Below are positions 10,910 through 20,548 of a DNA stretch of 64,000 bases, piece after piece. The notes under the pieces are model-generated. The model saw only the letters and a list, made by a program, of their open reading frames with translations, did not search any database and was not told the origin of the DNA. A program made the translations under genes and the position numbers. Source of the DNA: Clostridium muellerianum. Its GTDB lineage: Bacteria; Bacillota; Clostridia; Clostridiales; Clostridiaceae. How positions within the stretch are numbered: the stretch's first letter is position 1; the number at the start of each line of letters is the position of its first letter. Location: assembly GCF_012926525.1 (NCBI RefSeq), contig NZ_JABBNI010000014.1, positions 186,001 to 250,000 on the forward strand, read 5' to 3'.

Positions 10910-11765
10910 TTAATTCCCATCTATAATTTTTTGATAATGTTTTAAAATCTAAACTCTTATATAAATTCAGTGCCACTATATTTGAAATTTTCACTTTTAT
11001 TTTAACTTGATCAAATCCATTGAAACTGCATATTTTCAAAAGATAAGTAAACAGTGATTTACTGTACCCTTTTCCTCTATATTCTTCTAATATGCCAAAA
11101 TTAACTATAAACGGTGTATTGTCTTCTATTATTATTTGCCCATATCCAATATGCTTTCCATCTTTTTTTAAGAATACAGCACCTCTATCAAAATAATAGC
11201 TTTGGAGTTCATCATAGTAAATATCCTCCAAAGACAAAGGTACTCTAGATTCTTCCTTAAATACTTCATTTTGTATAGTACACCTAATTTGCTCATCAAA
11301 ACCCATTTTAAAATTTTCAAATTCCAAATCATCTTTAAGCAATAAAGGTACATTTTTATAAGTATCAGAACAAAGTATTAAAGTTCCATCTTTTACGTTG
11401 AATCCTATATTTTTTAAAATATCAAAATTATAATCGTTATCCTCACACAAATATGAGCTAGTGCAGTTACTTTTTAAAGCGGTTAGTAAAAACTTATATG
11501 GGATATAATCTGTTTTTTCTGATACACTTAAAGAATTTATATTACAATTATTTTTATCGGTCATTTCAAACCACATATATCCTATGTATTCTTCATCTTT
11601 CTTTAATAATTTTACCTTCCTTTTTAATAGTATCTGCCCTGCAAAATTACATTCGTTGTAAACTGCAAAAAAATCTTCATTTAGGGAATTAAAATTATTT
11701 CTAATTTCATTGAGTTTTCTTAAAACACCGAAATTCCTTTTATTTAGCGTTACACATTGATACAT
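10902..11765 (-). CDS. GNAT-family N-acetyltransferase
   Basis: A 287-residue protein whose C-terminal half has the acetyl-CoA binding pattern of GNAT enzymes: EEYRGKGYSKSLFTYLL, followed by VKIKVKISNIVALNLYKSLDF. The N-terminal half is poorly conserved and may be a degenerate second GNAT domain. The substrate is unknown. The open frame extends to a TTG at 11786, but the ATG at 11765 has GAGGAT seven bases upstream and is chosen. It lies downstream of the CotS-like gene (76 bp gap), so the two may be cotranscribed. The stop codon is inside the shared terminator. Confidence 0.8.
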   Translation of the reverse strand: MYQCVTLNKRNFGVLRKLNEIRNNFNSLNEDFFAVYNECNFAGQILLKRKVKLLKKDEEYIGYMWFEMTDKNNCNINSLSVSEKTDYIPYKFLLTALKSNCTSSYLCEDNDYNFDILKNIGFNVKDGTLILCSDTYKNVPLLLKDDLEFENFKMGFDEQIRCTIQNEVFKEESRVPLSLEDIYYDELQSYYFDRGAVFLKKDGKHIGYGQIIIEDNTPFIVNFGILEEYRGKGYSKSLFTYLLKICSFNGFDQVKIKVKISNIVALNLYKSLDFKTLSKNYRWELKK

Positions 11766-11841
11766 ATTAAATATCCTCATAATCAAAAATTATTATTAAT
11801 TACTAATTTAAGTATAATTAATAACTGTATATAAGTCAAAT

Positions 11842-12894
11842 TTACTGATAATTTTCAAGATAATTTAAATATTCCTCTAAAAATTTATTCTGCATCTCAT
11901 TATATCTCATAAGTCTATTTAATTTATGAATATACTTTTTTTCATCCCAGTTTTTGCACTTAACATATCTTTTTTTGCCAAGCTTCCAAAACTTATGTGG
12001 AAACACTATTAAAGATAGCATTACTTCTAATTCATTTTTCTCTAATTTATTAACTTCATTGTAAGCTTCTATTAAAATCTTTGCTTTTTCAAAATTCCAT
12101 TCATAGGAACCTTTAAACATCAACCTTCTTATTAGCTTACCTAAATCATTTACATGAAGATCTATGAGAATGCTGTCTAAATCTATTATATAATATTCAT
12201 TATTTTTCTTTATAATATTTTGATAGTAAAAGCTATCATGGCATATAGTTTTGTTTTTTTCAGCCTGCTTTGATAATTTATAGTAATCGGAAGTATTTAA
12301 AAAATTCAAAGATATCATCGCTCTGTGATATATGTTATCTAAATAACCACAATACATTGAATCAAATTCCGTTTTTATTTTTCTATTCTTTACAATTCTC
12401 TCAAACCTCTCTAAATCTCTTAAATTATCTTTAAAAATTTTAGGCCAATTTTTTAAATTATTACGTATTCTAAGTTCTGTAGTATCTATGCCACTTGCAG
12501 CCTTATGATACTGAGCTAGCAACTTTGTACAAATAATAGCCTCTTCTATATTATTTAGATCACATTCTTCACCATCTATCCATTCTGTGGCATAAAAAAG
12601 CATATTTTTATATCTAACATATTTATTTTGAGTTTTAGTCTTATAATATTTAGCTGTATTACAAAATCCTTTATCAGAAAGAGCTTCAACTAAAAAACTT
12701 CCATTATGAGGTTTATATCTTCCGTGATTTATTTTCTTCAAACATACATTGCCATTGCTAGTTTTTATTTTATATGCACTTCTAACTTTTGAATAATCTA
12801 TAACTTCAAAATCATATTTTTCAAGAACTGTATCTATCATATTTTTTTCTTTTTTTGACATCTGATTTTCAGCTGTAATATCATCGTTACCCAT
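11842..12894 (-). CDS. CotS-family spore coat protein / aminoglycoside-phosphotransferase fold
   Basis: A 350-residue protein of the CotS/YutH group, which are kinase-fold proteins linked to the spore coat. An ATP-pocket lysine region appears as NVCLKKINHGRY, a catalytic-loop-like motif as CHDSFYYQNIIK (the HxDxxxxN variant), and a metal-binding-like IIDLDS after it. The Lys/Tyr-rich C-terminus is common in this group. This implies a spore-forming host. It precedes the GNAT gene. Actual kinase activity is not established for most members. The ribosome binding site is AGGTGGTGG. Confidence 0.82.
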   Translation of the reverse strand: MGNDDITAENQMSKKEKNMIDTVLEKYDFEVIDYSKVRSAYKIKTSNGNVCLKKINHGRYKPHNGSFLVEALSDKGFCNTAKYYKTKTQNKYVRYKNMLFYATEWIDGEECDLNNIEEAIICTKLLAQYHKAASGIDTTELRIRNNLKNWPKIFKDNLRDLERFERIVKNRKIKTEFDSMYCGYLDNIYHRAMISLNFLNTSDYYKLSKQAEKNKTICHDSFYYQNIIKKNNEYYIIDLDSILIDLHVNDLGKLIRRLMFKGSYEWNFEKAKILIEAYNEVNKLEKNELEVMLSLIVFPHKFWKLGKKRYVKCKNWDEKKYIHKLNRLMRYNEMQNKFLEEYLNYLENYQ

Positions 12895-12977
12895 TTATAT
12901 TCCACCACCTATTAAGCATATATACAATAATATATGCTTGATAGATAAAATTTAATTACACTTATTTACACTTAAAA

Positions 12978-13008
12978 ATAAGAGATCATCTTATTGATGA
13001 TCTCTTAT
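12978..13008 (-). terminator. Terminator of speD
   Basis: A 13-bp stem (arms 12978-12990 and 12996-13008, 5-base loop) overlaps the speD stop codon. It is followed on the minus strand by a short T-run (TATTTTTAAG). Confidence 0.8.
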
Positions 13009-13385
13009 ATATTTGACGCTTTAACCGAAACAGGCTGCTCAAATATTCCTCGCTTAACTTCAGTAGCAGTCATATTCTTTGCATTTAACTTTTCAGTCAT
13101 AAAATTACATGCATCCCATGGATTCACTCTATCACCACAAGTAAATACATCTACAGCAGCGTATCCAAGTTCTGGCCAAGTGTGTATTGTCAAATGAGAT
13201 TCTGATATTATAACTACTCCACTAACCCCCTGAGGGCTAAACTTATGGAAAGCAACTTCCCTTACCTCTGCACCTGCTTTTAATGCAGAATCTACCATTA
13301 TCTTTTCAATGAATTCTTTATTATTTAAACTCTCCGAACTGCACCCATAAATTTCTGCTAAAATATGACGTCCTAATTCATTCAT
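13005..13385 (-). CDS. speD: S-adenosylmethionine decarboxylase proenzyme (prokaryotic class 1B)
   Basis: Makes decarboxylated SAM, the aminopropyl donor for spermidine. The 126-residue proenzyme self-cleaves at Glu62-Ser63 in [12 protein letters not shown], converting Ser63 to the pyruvoyl cofactor. His68 and Cys83 (FTCGD), which assist processing and catalysis in the Thermotoga maritima enzyme, are at the same positions here. It is monocistronic, with its own terminator and a GGGGGT ribosome binding site. No speE or speA/speC gene is nearby, so the partner enzymes must be encoded elsewhere. Confidence 0.96.
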   Translation of the reverse strand: MNELGRHILAEIYGCSSESLNNKEFIEKIMVDSALKAGAEVREVAFHKFSPQGVSGVVIISESHLTIHTWPELGYAAVDVFTCGDRVNPWDACNFMTEKLNAKNMTATEVKRGIFEQPVSVKASNI

Positions 13386-13547
13386 TTTCCGTATTTACCC
13401 CCTTATATAAAATGATAACAATTAGATTTTATCAAATATAAGAAAAAAGTCAATATATATAGGCATTTTTTAATAATATGCATCAAAAACTCTTATTTTT
13501 TAGATATACCTCTCGTTTACTATGAAGCTTATTTAATAATATATGCA

Positions 13548-13583
13548 AAAATGCGTGCTCTATATTTATATTACACGCATTTT
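13548..13583 (-). terminator. Terminator of the cmk-ispH/rpsA operon
   Basis: A 10-bp stem (AAAATGCGTG / CACGCATTTT) with a 16-base AT loop lies 20 bp after the ispH/rpsA stop codon. A T-run follows on the minus strand. Confidence 0.8.
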
Positions 13584-13603
13584 ACAAAAATTATTCTAGA
13601 ATA

Positions 13604-15514
13604 TTAAAATTCATCTACTTCTTTAATACTCAATCCTATTTTTTTATTTTCTTTACTTACCTCTAGTATTTTTGCTTTTATCTCTTCACCTATTTTTAAC
13701 ACATCATCAGGTTTATTTATTCTATTATGACTTATTTGCGATATATGAACTAAAGCATCTACTCCTGGTTCCAATTCAATAAAAGCACCAAAATTAGCAA
13801 AGCGTACCACTTTTCCTAGAACTATGTTTCCTACAGGATATTTAATATCTACATTATTCCAAGGATCTTCTACAAGCTTTTTAATAGATAATGAAAGCTT
13901 TTTCTTTTCCTTATCAATATCAAGTATATAAACTTTTATCTTATCACCTATTTTTAATGCATCCGAAGGCTTTTCTATTCTTCCCCAGGATATTTCAGAT
14001 ACATGAAGAAGTCCATCAACTCCTTGTACATCTATAAATGCACCAAAGTTAGTTAATCTCTTAACTTCACCTTCTACTACAGCATCTTTTTCTAAAGAGT
14101 TCCATGTTTCTTGTTCTTTAATTTCATTTTCTGACTTTAATAAATTTCTTCTTGAAGCTACTATTCGTGTTCCTTTTCTTTCTTGTTTAAATTCTATTAT
14201 TTTTACTTCTAATTCTTTACCTATATATGTAGAAAGATCGTCAACATGGAAAAGTTCTATATGAGATGCAGGTAAAAATATTCTCACACCATTATAATTT
14301 GCAACTAATCCTCCCTTAACAGCATCCTTAACTAATACTTTTAATACATTATTATTTTCACTCGCTTCTTTAATTTCTTTAAAAGCGCTTTCCCTTTGAA
14401 GCTCTATTTTTGATAAAACTACATATCCATCTTCATTTTTTCTTCTTATAACCTTAACTGTTAATTCATTTCCTACTTGGATTAAATCTTTTAAATTTAA
14501 AGCATCATCTTTTGTTACTTCAGACTTTGGAAGTAATCCGTCTGATTTATAACCTATATTTAGAAATGCTCCACTTTCATTTACTGAAATTACAGTACCT
14601 GTAATAACCTGGCCTACTATTATTTGCTTATCATTTTGTTCCATGTAAGCTAATTGTTCACTCATCTCTATATTCTTTTCTTCGTACATTTTTGAAATTG
14701 CCTCCTTTATTATCCAATCAGGTGTTGAAGCTCCTGCTGTAACACCTATAGTATTTATTTGAGAATTAATTATATCATCAGGTATTTCTCCTGAATTTTC
14801 AACATGAATAGTATTTGAGCAATTGTTTTTACATATTTCATAAAGTTTAGTGGTATTAGAACTATTGCGACCACCTATAACTAACATCAAGTCTACTTCT
14901 TTAGAAATTTTTTCAGCAGAATTTTGCCTTGATTCAGTTGCACTGCATATAGTATTAAATGCAACAATATCTTTACAATTTTCAACTATTATGTTTAGAA
15001 CCTTTTTCCAATTTTCCTGTTTTTCAGTAGTTTGAGATACAACACATATTTTGGATGGAAGCTTAGTTAAATTTGAACCATCCTTGGATATAATTGCGCT
15101 GTCATCGCACCATCCATTAATTCCTATAACCTCTGGATGATTTTTATCACCTATAATAAGTATGGAATAACCTAATTTGTAATACTTATCTACCTTTTTA
15201 TGTATATTAGCTACGTACGGACATGTAGCATCAATTATATTTAAGGACCTACTTTTAAGTAAATCTATAGTTTTTTTAGGAACCCCATGAGACCTTATTA
15301 TAATTACGTCACTTTCATTTAAATCATTTATATCAGCAAGTTCCGTTGTATGTATGTTTTTTTCTTTTAAATAATTTACTACATCATTATTATGAATTAA
15401 AGGCCCTAAAGTAAATACTCTTTTATTATATTTTTTTTGAATATTTTCTGCCTCTTCTACTGCTCTTTTTACTCCGAAGCAAAAACCAGCATTATCTGCT
15501 AAAATAATTTTCAA
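13604..15514 (-). CDS. ispH-rpsA: Fused HMBPP reductase (IspH) / ribosomal protein S1
   Basis: Bifunctional protein of 636 residues. The N-terminal ~280 residues are IspH, the last step of the MEP isoprenoid pathway. Its three iron-sulfur Cys lie in AGFCFGV (residue 12), DATCPYV and NTICSATESR, and the proton-donor Glu lies in the last motif's surroundings. The C-terminal part has four S1 RNA-binding domains, starting near residues 300, 385, 470 and 555; domains 3 and 4 (GAFIDV, GAFIEL; HVSEISW, HISQISH) are the most canonical and domain 2 is divergent. The fusion is typical of Clostridium. The start is TTG after GAGGGTGATTAAAG. It lies 12 bp downstream of cmk, the gene order seen in many Firmicutes. 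Confidence 0.96.
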   Translation of the reverse strand: MKIILADNAGFCFGVKRAVEEAENIQKKYNKRVFTLGPLIHNNDVVNYLKEKNIHTTELADINDLNESDVIIIRSHGVPKKTIDLLKSRSLNIIDATCPYVANIHKKVDKYYKLGYSILIIGDKNHPEVIGINGWCDDSAIISKDGSNLTKLPSKICVVSQTTEKQENWKKVLNIIVENCKDIVAFNTICSATESRQNSAEKISKEVDLMLVIGGRNSSNTTKLYEICKNNCSNTIHVENSGEIPDDIINSQINTIGVTAGASTPDWIIKEAISKMYEEKNIEMSEQLAYMEQNDKQIIVGQVITGTVISVNESGAFLNIGYKSDGLLPKSEVTKDDALNLKDLIQVGNELTVKVIRRKNEDGYVVLSKIELQRESAFKEIKEASENNNVLKVLVKDAVKGGLVANYNGVRIFLPASHIELFHVDDLSTYIGKELEVKIIEFKQERKGTRIVASRRNLLKSENEIKEQETWNSLEKDAVVEGEVKRLTNFGAFIDVQGVDGLLHVSEISWGRIEKPSDALKIGDKIKVYILDIDKEKKKLSLSIKKLVEDPWNNVDIKYPVGNIVLGKVVRFANFGAFIELEPGVDALVHISQISHNRINKPDDVLKIGEEIKAKILEVSKENKKIGLSIKEVDEF

Positions 15515-15526
15515 CTTTAATCACCC

Positions 15527-16198
15527 TCAGTTCACATTACATTTTCTTATATAATCTTCTATATAATTAGAAATTAACTCAATTACATCATTTATAGAAA
15601 GCTTCGATGAATCTATCTCTATAGAATCACAAGCCTTTTTTAAAGGATTTACTGCTCTATTAGAATCTATATAATCTCTTTTTATTATGTCATTTAATAT
15701 GTTATTATATTCTACAGACGTACCTTTTTCAATTAACTCTTCATACCTTCTTTTAGCTCTTTCCTCTGGACTAGCCGTTAAAAAAAACTTAAGAGGAGAA
15801 TTTTTTAAAACTACAGTACCAATATCTCTCCCATCCATAATTACATTATATTTATTAGACATATCCTGTTGGAGTTTTACAAGTATTTCCCTTATTTCTG
15901 GTATAGCAGCATAATTAGATACATTATTACTTACTGTAGTATTTCTAATTTCTTCAGTTACATCTTCACCATTAACTATTAATGAATTACCTTCAAAATG
16001 CATTTCAAGAGATTTCGTAAGATTACACACAGATTTAACATCTGTAAAATCTACATTATTTCTTAAAGCCATTAATGTAACAGCTCTATACATAGAACCA
16101 GTATTTATATACATAAGGTCAAATTTATTAGCTATAATATTAGCTATTGTACTTTTTCCTGCACCTGCAGGTCCATCGATTGCTACAGAAATATACAA
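15527..16198 (-). CDS. cmk: Cytidylate kinase
   Basis: Phosphorylates CMP and dCMP. The 223-residue protein has the P-loop DGPAGAGKST near residue 8, YINTGSMYRAVT, DGRDIGTVV (about 120-128) and a lid region AKRRYEEL. Upstream frame gives MYISVAIDG from a TTG start with AAAGGCGG nine bases before. It is cotranscribed with the downstream ispH/rpsA fusion gene. Confidence 0.94.
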   Translation of the reverse strand: MYISVAIDGPAGAGKSTIANIIANKFDLMYINTGSMYRAVTLMALRNNVDFTDVKSVCNLTKSLEMHFEGNSLIVNGEDVTEEIRNTTVSNNVSNYAAIPEIREILVKLQQDMSNKYNVIMDGRDIGTVVLKNSPLKFFLTASPEERAKRRYEELIEKGTSVEYNNILNDIIKRDYIDSNRAVNPLKKACDSIEIDSSKLSINDVIELISNYIEDYIRKCNVN

Positions 16199-16297
16199 AC
16201 TTTCATTCCGCCTTTCTAAATGCCTTTCTAAAAAACATAAATGTTTAACATTTTGTTATTTAATTACAACATATACCTTAATATATATTCTATAAAA

Positions 16298-16341
16298 AAA
16301 GGTGAACTCCTTTATTTTATTCCATGATTTATGAAATAAAA
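16298..16341 (-). terminator. Possible terminator after the flavoprotein gene
   Basis: Downstream of the flavoprotein stop codon lie an 11-bp imperfect stem (16315-16325 with 16331-16341, one mismatch) and then a short AAAGG/CCTTT stem followed on the minus strand by seven T. Either could end transcription; both are weak. Confidence 0.4.
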
Positions 16342-16395
16342 AACTTATAAATTTTTAATTTTCATATGATCAATACTATTTTATTTAGGAGTCCC

Positions 16396-17619
16396 TTATT
16401 CATCTATTTTAATACCTGCTAAATACCCTGTAGAAAAAGCTATTTGTATATTGAATCCGCCTGTATAAGCATCTACATCAATAATTTCACCAGCAAAATA
16501 TAAATTTTTTAATATTTTAGATTTCATTGTAGAAGGATCTATTTCTTTAATATTTATTCCTCCAGCAGTGATTATTGCTTCAGATATAGGTCTAAGTCCT
16601 TTTATATTCAAAGATAAATTTTTAATCAAATTAACTAAATTCTTTCTTTCTTCTTTTGTTATCAAGTTAACTTTTTTAGTTGGTTCTATTTTAGAAAGAT
16701 TTATTATAGTATTTATAAGCTTTTTAGGGAGAAGTTCATCTAAAGAATTTTTAAAATCTTTATTTAAACATTTAGTAAAATCTTTTTGTATTCTTTTGTC
16801 AAGTTCTTCAGAAGATAAAGCAGGTTTTAAATCAATAAAAACTTTTAAATTATTGGATTTGTTTACTACTCTACTTCCACTCAAAACTATAGGCCCTGAA
16901 ATTCCAAAATGAGTGAATAACATTTCTCCAAAATCTTTATAAAGGATTTTCTTTTTGCCTTCAACTATTCTTAATTCAACATTCTTCAAAGAAAGTCCCT
17001 GTAATTCACTTATCCAATTTTCATCTATTTCAATAGGAACTAAAGAAGGCATAATTTCTGTTACACTATGCCCTACATCCTTAGAAATTTTAAATCCTTC
17101 CCCTGTAGAACCAGTTTGGGGATAAGACATACCACCTGTACACAATATAAATTTATCAGCTTCAATAAGAGAATTATCTTCAAGTTGTACTGAACTTATT
17201 ACATTATCTTTAATTACAAACTTTTTAACTTTAGTATTTAATTTTATGTTTACATTATTTTTTTGTAACTCATTTACTAATGCATTTATTATATCTGAAG
17301 ATTTGTCAGATTCCGGAAATACTCTATCTCCTCTTTCTATCTTTAATTTCACACCTAAATTTTCAAAAAAGTTCATAGTGTCCTCATTAGTAAACGTATA
17401 AAGAGCACTATATAGAAAAGTAGAATTACCTGGTATATAATCAAAAAAATCATTTATATCTTTAGCATTTGTAACATTACATCTTCCTTTTCCCGTTATA
17501 TAAAGTTTTTTTCCTAGCTTTTCATTTTTTTCGATTAATATAGTATTATGTTTTTTCGAAGCAGCTATTGCAGCCATCATACCTGCTGGCCCACCACCAA
17601 TTACTACAACTGTTGACAT
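16396..17619 (-). CDS. NAD(P)/FAD-dependent oxidoreductase, HI0933/BaiN family
   Basis: A 407-residue flavoprotein with an N-terminal Rossmann FAD site (VVIGGGPAGMMAAI), the family signature GKKLYITGKGRCNVTNA near residues 36-52, an internal insertion, and a C-terminal FAD-contacting region AGEIIDVDAYTGGFNIQIAFSTG. One relative, BaiN, is described as acting on bile acid intermediates, but most members have no known substrate. The start follows AAGGCGGTGAATTT. It is about 200 bp upstream of cmk, with a weak terminator between. Confidence 0.88.
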   Translation of the reverse strand: MSTVVVIGGGPAGMMAAIAASKKHNTILIEKNEKLGKKLYITGKGRCNVTNAKDINDFFDYIPGNSTFLYSALYTFTNEDTMNFFENLGVKLKIERGDRVFPESDKSSDIINALVNELQKNNVNIKLNTKVKKFVIKDNVISSVQLEDNSLIEADKFILCTGGMSYPQTGSTGEGFKISKDVGHSVTEIMPSLVPIEIDENWISELQGLSLKNVELRIVEGKKKILYKDFGEMLFTHFGISGPIVLSGSRVVNKSNNLKVFIDLKPALSSEELDKRIQKDFTKCLNKDFKNSLDELLPKKLINTIINLSKIEPTKKVNLITKEERKNLVNLIKNLSLNIKGLRPISEAIITAGGINIKEIDPSTMKSKILKNLYFAGEIIDVDAYTGGFNIQIAFSTGYLAGIKIDE

Positions 17620-17813
17620 AAATTCACCGCCTTACAATTATATTTTTTCCAACTATAATAGTAATATAATAATGAAGTTTATTCAACTTTGTTATTATTC
17701 TCATATGTAAACTTAAAATAAAAAATTATAGTTTTAATCAATTGCTATTTATATTTTAAACTGGAATTTAATATTAAATATATACCTGTTTAAATCTTAT
17801 TAGTACATAAAAA

Positions 17814-17841
17814 AGACGAATCCAACAACTTGAATTCGTCT
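17814..17841 (-). terminator. Terminator of gdhA
   Basis: A 12-bp stem (arms 17814-17825 and 17830-17841, one G-U pair, CAAC/GTTG loop) is followed by six T on the minus strand, 24 bp after the gdhA stop codon. Confidence 0.88.
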
Positions 17842-17864
17842 CTTAAAATTAAATCTACTTAAAA

Positions 17865-19223
17865 TTAATAGTTTCCTTGTGCATACATTGCATCAGCAAC
17901 TTTTACAAATCCTGCAATGTTAGCTCCAGCAACTAAATTATATCCAAAACCGTAGGCTTCTGATGCATCTTTACAATTGTTGTATATGTTAATCATTATT
18001 TGATGAAGTTTTGCATCAACTTCTTCTGCTGTCCATGATAATCTCTCACTATTTTGTGACATTTCAAGAGCTGAAGTAGCAACTCCACCAGCATTAGCAG
18101 CTTTAGCAGGTCCTACTATAACGCCATTTTTCTGGAAATATTCAACTGCTTCATTTGTACATGGCATATTAGCAACTTCACAAACAATTTTTATACCATT
18201 TTCCACTATTTGTTTAGCATGTTCTAAATGTATATCATTTTGAGTAGCACTTGGCATTATGATATCAGCTTTAACACCCCATGGCTTTTCTCCTTTGAAG
18301 AATTTAACTCCAAATTTATCAGCGTAATCCTGTACTTTATCTCTTCCTGATGCACGCATTTCAAGCATGTAGTCAATTTTTTCACCTGTTACTCCATCTG
18401 GATCATAAATATATCCATCTGGACCTGAAAGTGTTATAACCTTACCACCTAATTCTGCAACCTTTGTGCATACTCCCCAAGATACATTACCAAATCCTGA
18501 TATTGCAACTGTTTTTCCTTTGAAGTCTGTTCCTTCATGTTTAAGCATTTCTGAACAGTAATAAGTTGCACCAAATCCTGTAGCTTCTGGTCTTATTAAA
18601 CTTCCACCATAAGATCTTCCTTTACCAGTAAGAACTCCGTTTTCAAATGCTCCTCTTATTCTTCTATATTGACCATAAAGATATCCTATTTCTCTTCCGC
18701 CAACACCAATGTCACCTGCTGGTACATCAACATCTGGTCCTATATGTCTGTAAAGTTCAGTCATAAAGCTTTGGCAGAATCTCATAACCTCATTATCTGA
18801 TTTACCTCTTGGGTCAAAATCAGAACCACCTTTACCTCCACCTATTGGAAGTCCAGTTAATGAATTCTTTAATATTTGTTCAAATCCTAAAAACTTAATT
18901 ATTCCTATATAAACTGATGGATGAAATCTTAAGCCACCCTTATAAGGTCCTATGCATCCATTGAATTGTACCCTAAATCCACGGTTAACTTGTACCTTGC
19001 CTGCATCATCAACCCATGGAACTCTGAAAGTAATCTGTCTTTCTGGTTCACAAAATCTTTCTAAAAGATTTGACTCAACATACTCTGGGTGTTTTTCAAA
19101 TACTGGACCTAGAGAACTTAAAACCTCTTCTACTGTCTGTAAAAACTCTGGCTCATTACTATTTCTCTTCTTTACTTTTTCTAGTACCTCGTTAATGTAG
19201 TTTTGTACACATTCTTTTGTCAT
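17865..19223 (-). CDS. gdhA: Glutamate dehydrogenase (hexameric)
   Basis: Interconverts glutamate and 2-oxoglutarate plus ammonium. The 452-residue length and sequence fit the ~450-residue small hexameric class. The substrate-binding and catalytic lysines lie in GGLRFHPSV and GGGKGGSDFDPRGKS. The dinucleotide-binding domain follows with AISGFGNVSWG. NADP preference is typical for this branch, but I cannot prove it here. The ribosome binding site is GGGGAGGG. It is monocistronic. With the two aminotransferases at 8-11 kb it can connect amino-acid nitrogen to central metabolism. Confidence 0.94.
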   Translation of the reverse strand: MTKECVQNYINEVLEKVKKRNSNEPEFLQTVEEVLSSLGPVFEKHPEYVESNLLERFCEPERQITFRVPWVDDAGKVQVNRGFRVQFNGCIGPYKGGLRFHPSVYIGIIKFLGFEQILKNSLTGLPIGGGKGGSDFDPRGKSDNEVMRFCQSFMTELYRHIGPDVDVPAGDIGVGGREIGYLYGQYRRIRGAFENGVLTGKGRSYGGSLIRPEATGFGATYYCSEMLKHEGTDFKGKTVAISGFGNVSWGVCTKVAELGGKVITLSGPDGYIYDPDGVTGEKIDYMLEMRASGRDKVQDYADKFGVKFFKGEKPWGVKADIIMPSATQNDIHLEHAKQIVENGIKIVCEVANMPCTNEAVEYFQKNGVIVGPAKAANAGGVATSALEMSQNSERLSWTAEEVDAKLHQIMINIYNNCKDASEAYGFGYNLVAGANIAGFVKVADAMYAQGNY

Positions 19224-19383
19224 TATAATACCCTCCCCATGATAATTAAATTAAGTTTATATGATATCCTTTACACTTATAGTATTCTACAATAAACTCA
19301 ATTTTCCTCTTAATTTTAAAAAATTTTTGTAATTTTTGAAATTTTTAATTTAATTTCAAAATAAGAATACAACTTTTGGTTCT

Positions 19384-20262
19384 TTATAAATTACTTTCTT
19401 TAAATGAATATACTTGATATTCCTGCCAAATTTCTTCTAAATCAGAGAAAGTTTTAGATATTTTCTCTTTTTCTCTTAATCCTACTGCAATTATTAGAGC
19501 ATTTATTACACTAAGCGGAGAAACTAATGAATCTACAAAAGAAGCCATATTGCTTTGTGCAATTAATGTATAATCAGCCCTGGCAGCTAAAGGTGAAAGT
19601 AAACTGTCAGTAATTGCAGTAACTTTTGCACCTCTACTTCTTGCAAATGATAATGCTTCAATAGTTCTTGCTGCATATCTAGGGAAACCTATACCTATAA
19701 CTAAATCTTTATCCGTAACATTAATCATTTGCTCAAAAATGTCACTTATACCATAGCTCACCACCTTTACATTATCCAAAATGAGATTCAAATAAAAACC
19801 TAAAAATTCAGAAAGTGCGGTAGAACTTCTAAGTCCTATTATATATATTTTGTTAGCAGAGAAGATATTATTCACAACATCTTCAAAAGTTTTATGATTT
19901 ATTTTTTCAAGGGTAGCTCTTATATTTTCCATATCTGACTTTAACACACCCTTCAGAGCACTTTCTTCACTTACAAAATCATTTGAAAGTTCAATTCTTT
20001 GAACTGTGGTAAGTTTATTTTTTATTAATTCTTGAAGAGCTTTTTGAAGTTTTGGATATCCTGAAAATCCAAGTTCATTTGCAAATCTAACTACAGTAGA
20101 TTCACTAACTCCCACACTAATGCCTAGTTTTGCTGCAGTCATAAATGCTGCTTTGTCATAATGTTTTAAAATATACTCAGCTATAAGCTTTTGTCCTTTA
20201 CTTAATCTTGGAAACTTAATTTGAATGGTTCTCATTAGGTCTTGCTTATTATTATCTTCCAT
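19384..20262 (-). CDS. MurR/RpiR-family transcriptional regulator
   Basis: A 292-residue regulator with an N-terminal RpiR-type helix-turn-helix (KGQKLIAEYIL, then SVGVSESTVVRFANELGFSGYPKLQ, about residues 20-75). A C-terminal SIS sugar-phosphate-binding domain follows (KIYIIGLRSSTALSEFLG, VIGIGFPRYAARTIEAL). Such proteins sense phosphosugars. No sugar operon is adjacent, so the target is unknown. The frame opens at 20292, but the ATG at 20262 has AAGGGG upstream and gives a better-fitting N-terminus. The gdhA gene is the next one downstream, 160 bp away. Confidence 0.88.
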   Translation of the reverse strand: MEDNNKQDLMRTIQIKFPRLSKGQKLIAEYILKHYDKAAFMTAAKLGISVGVSESTVVRFANELGFSGYPKLQKALQELIKNKLTTVQRIELSNDFVSEESALKGVLKSDMENIRATLEKINHKTFEDVVNNIFSANKIYIIGLRSSTALSEFLGFYLNLILDNVKVVSYGISDIFEQMINVTDKDLVIGIGFPRYAARTIEALSFARSRGAKVTAITDSLLSPLAARADYTLIAQSNMASFVDSLVSPLSVINALIIAVGLREKEKISKTFSDLEEIWQEYQVYSFKESNL

Positions 20263-20360
20263 AATTATCCAGCCCCTTCTTCGTATCTTCATACTCTTGC
20301 AATATTTATTTCATTTTAACATCTATTGACCATATTTACAATAGATCTTTCAATTGTTGA

Positions 20361-20525
20361 TCACTTTTCTTTGTAAATATTTATAATATTTTTATTTTCT
20401 TTTTCTGTTATTCCTAAAACAATATTATATTCACTTAAGTTCTTATTCATAAAATCTACGACTTTATACATTTCAGCATAGTATTCAAATTTTTTTGATG
20501 CTATTAATTCTAATTTATCCTGCAT
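20361..20525 (-). CDS. Small hypothetical protein, 54 residues, downstream of mnmM
   Basis: A 54-codon frame with a very good ribosome binding site (AGGAGGTTTAAAAA before ATG) starts 23 bp after the methyltransferase gene, on the same strand. The product is hydrophilic, Lys/Glu/Tyr-rich, contains EYYAEMYKVVDFMN, and is predicted mostly helical, with no membrane segment. I do not recognise the family. The tight spacing suggests cotranscription with mnmM. Confidence 0.7.
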   Translation of the reverse strand: MQDKLELIASKKFEYYAEMYKVVDFMNKNLSEYNIVLGITEKENKNIINIYKEK

Positions 20526-20548
20526 TTTTTAAACCTCCTAAATTTAAA

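Noticed and set aside
19320-19360. AATTTTTGAAATTTTT upstream of gdhA as a CodY box
   Set aside because: Matches to AATTTTCWGAAAATT are frequent by chance in such AT-rich sequence, and the CW core is not matched.
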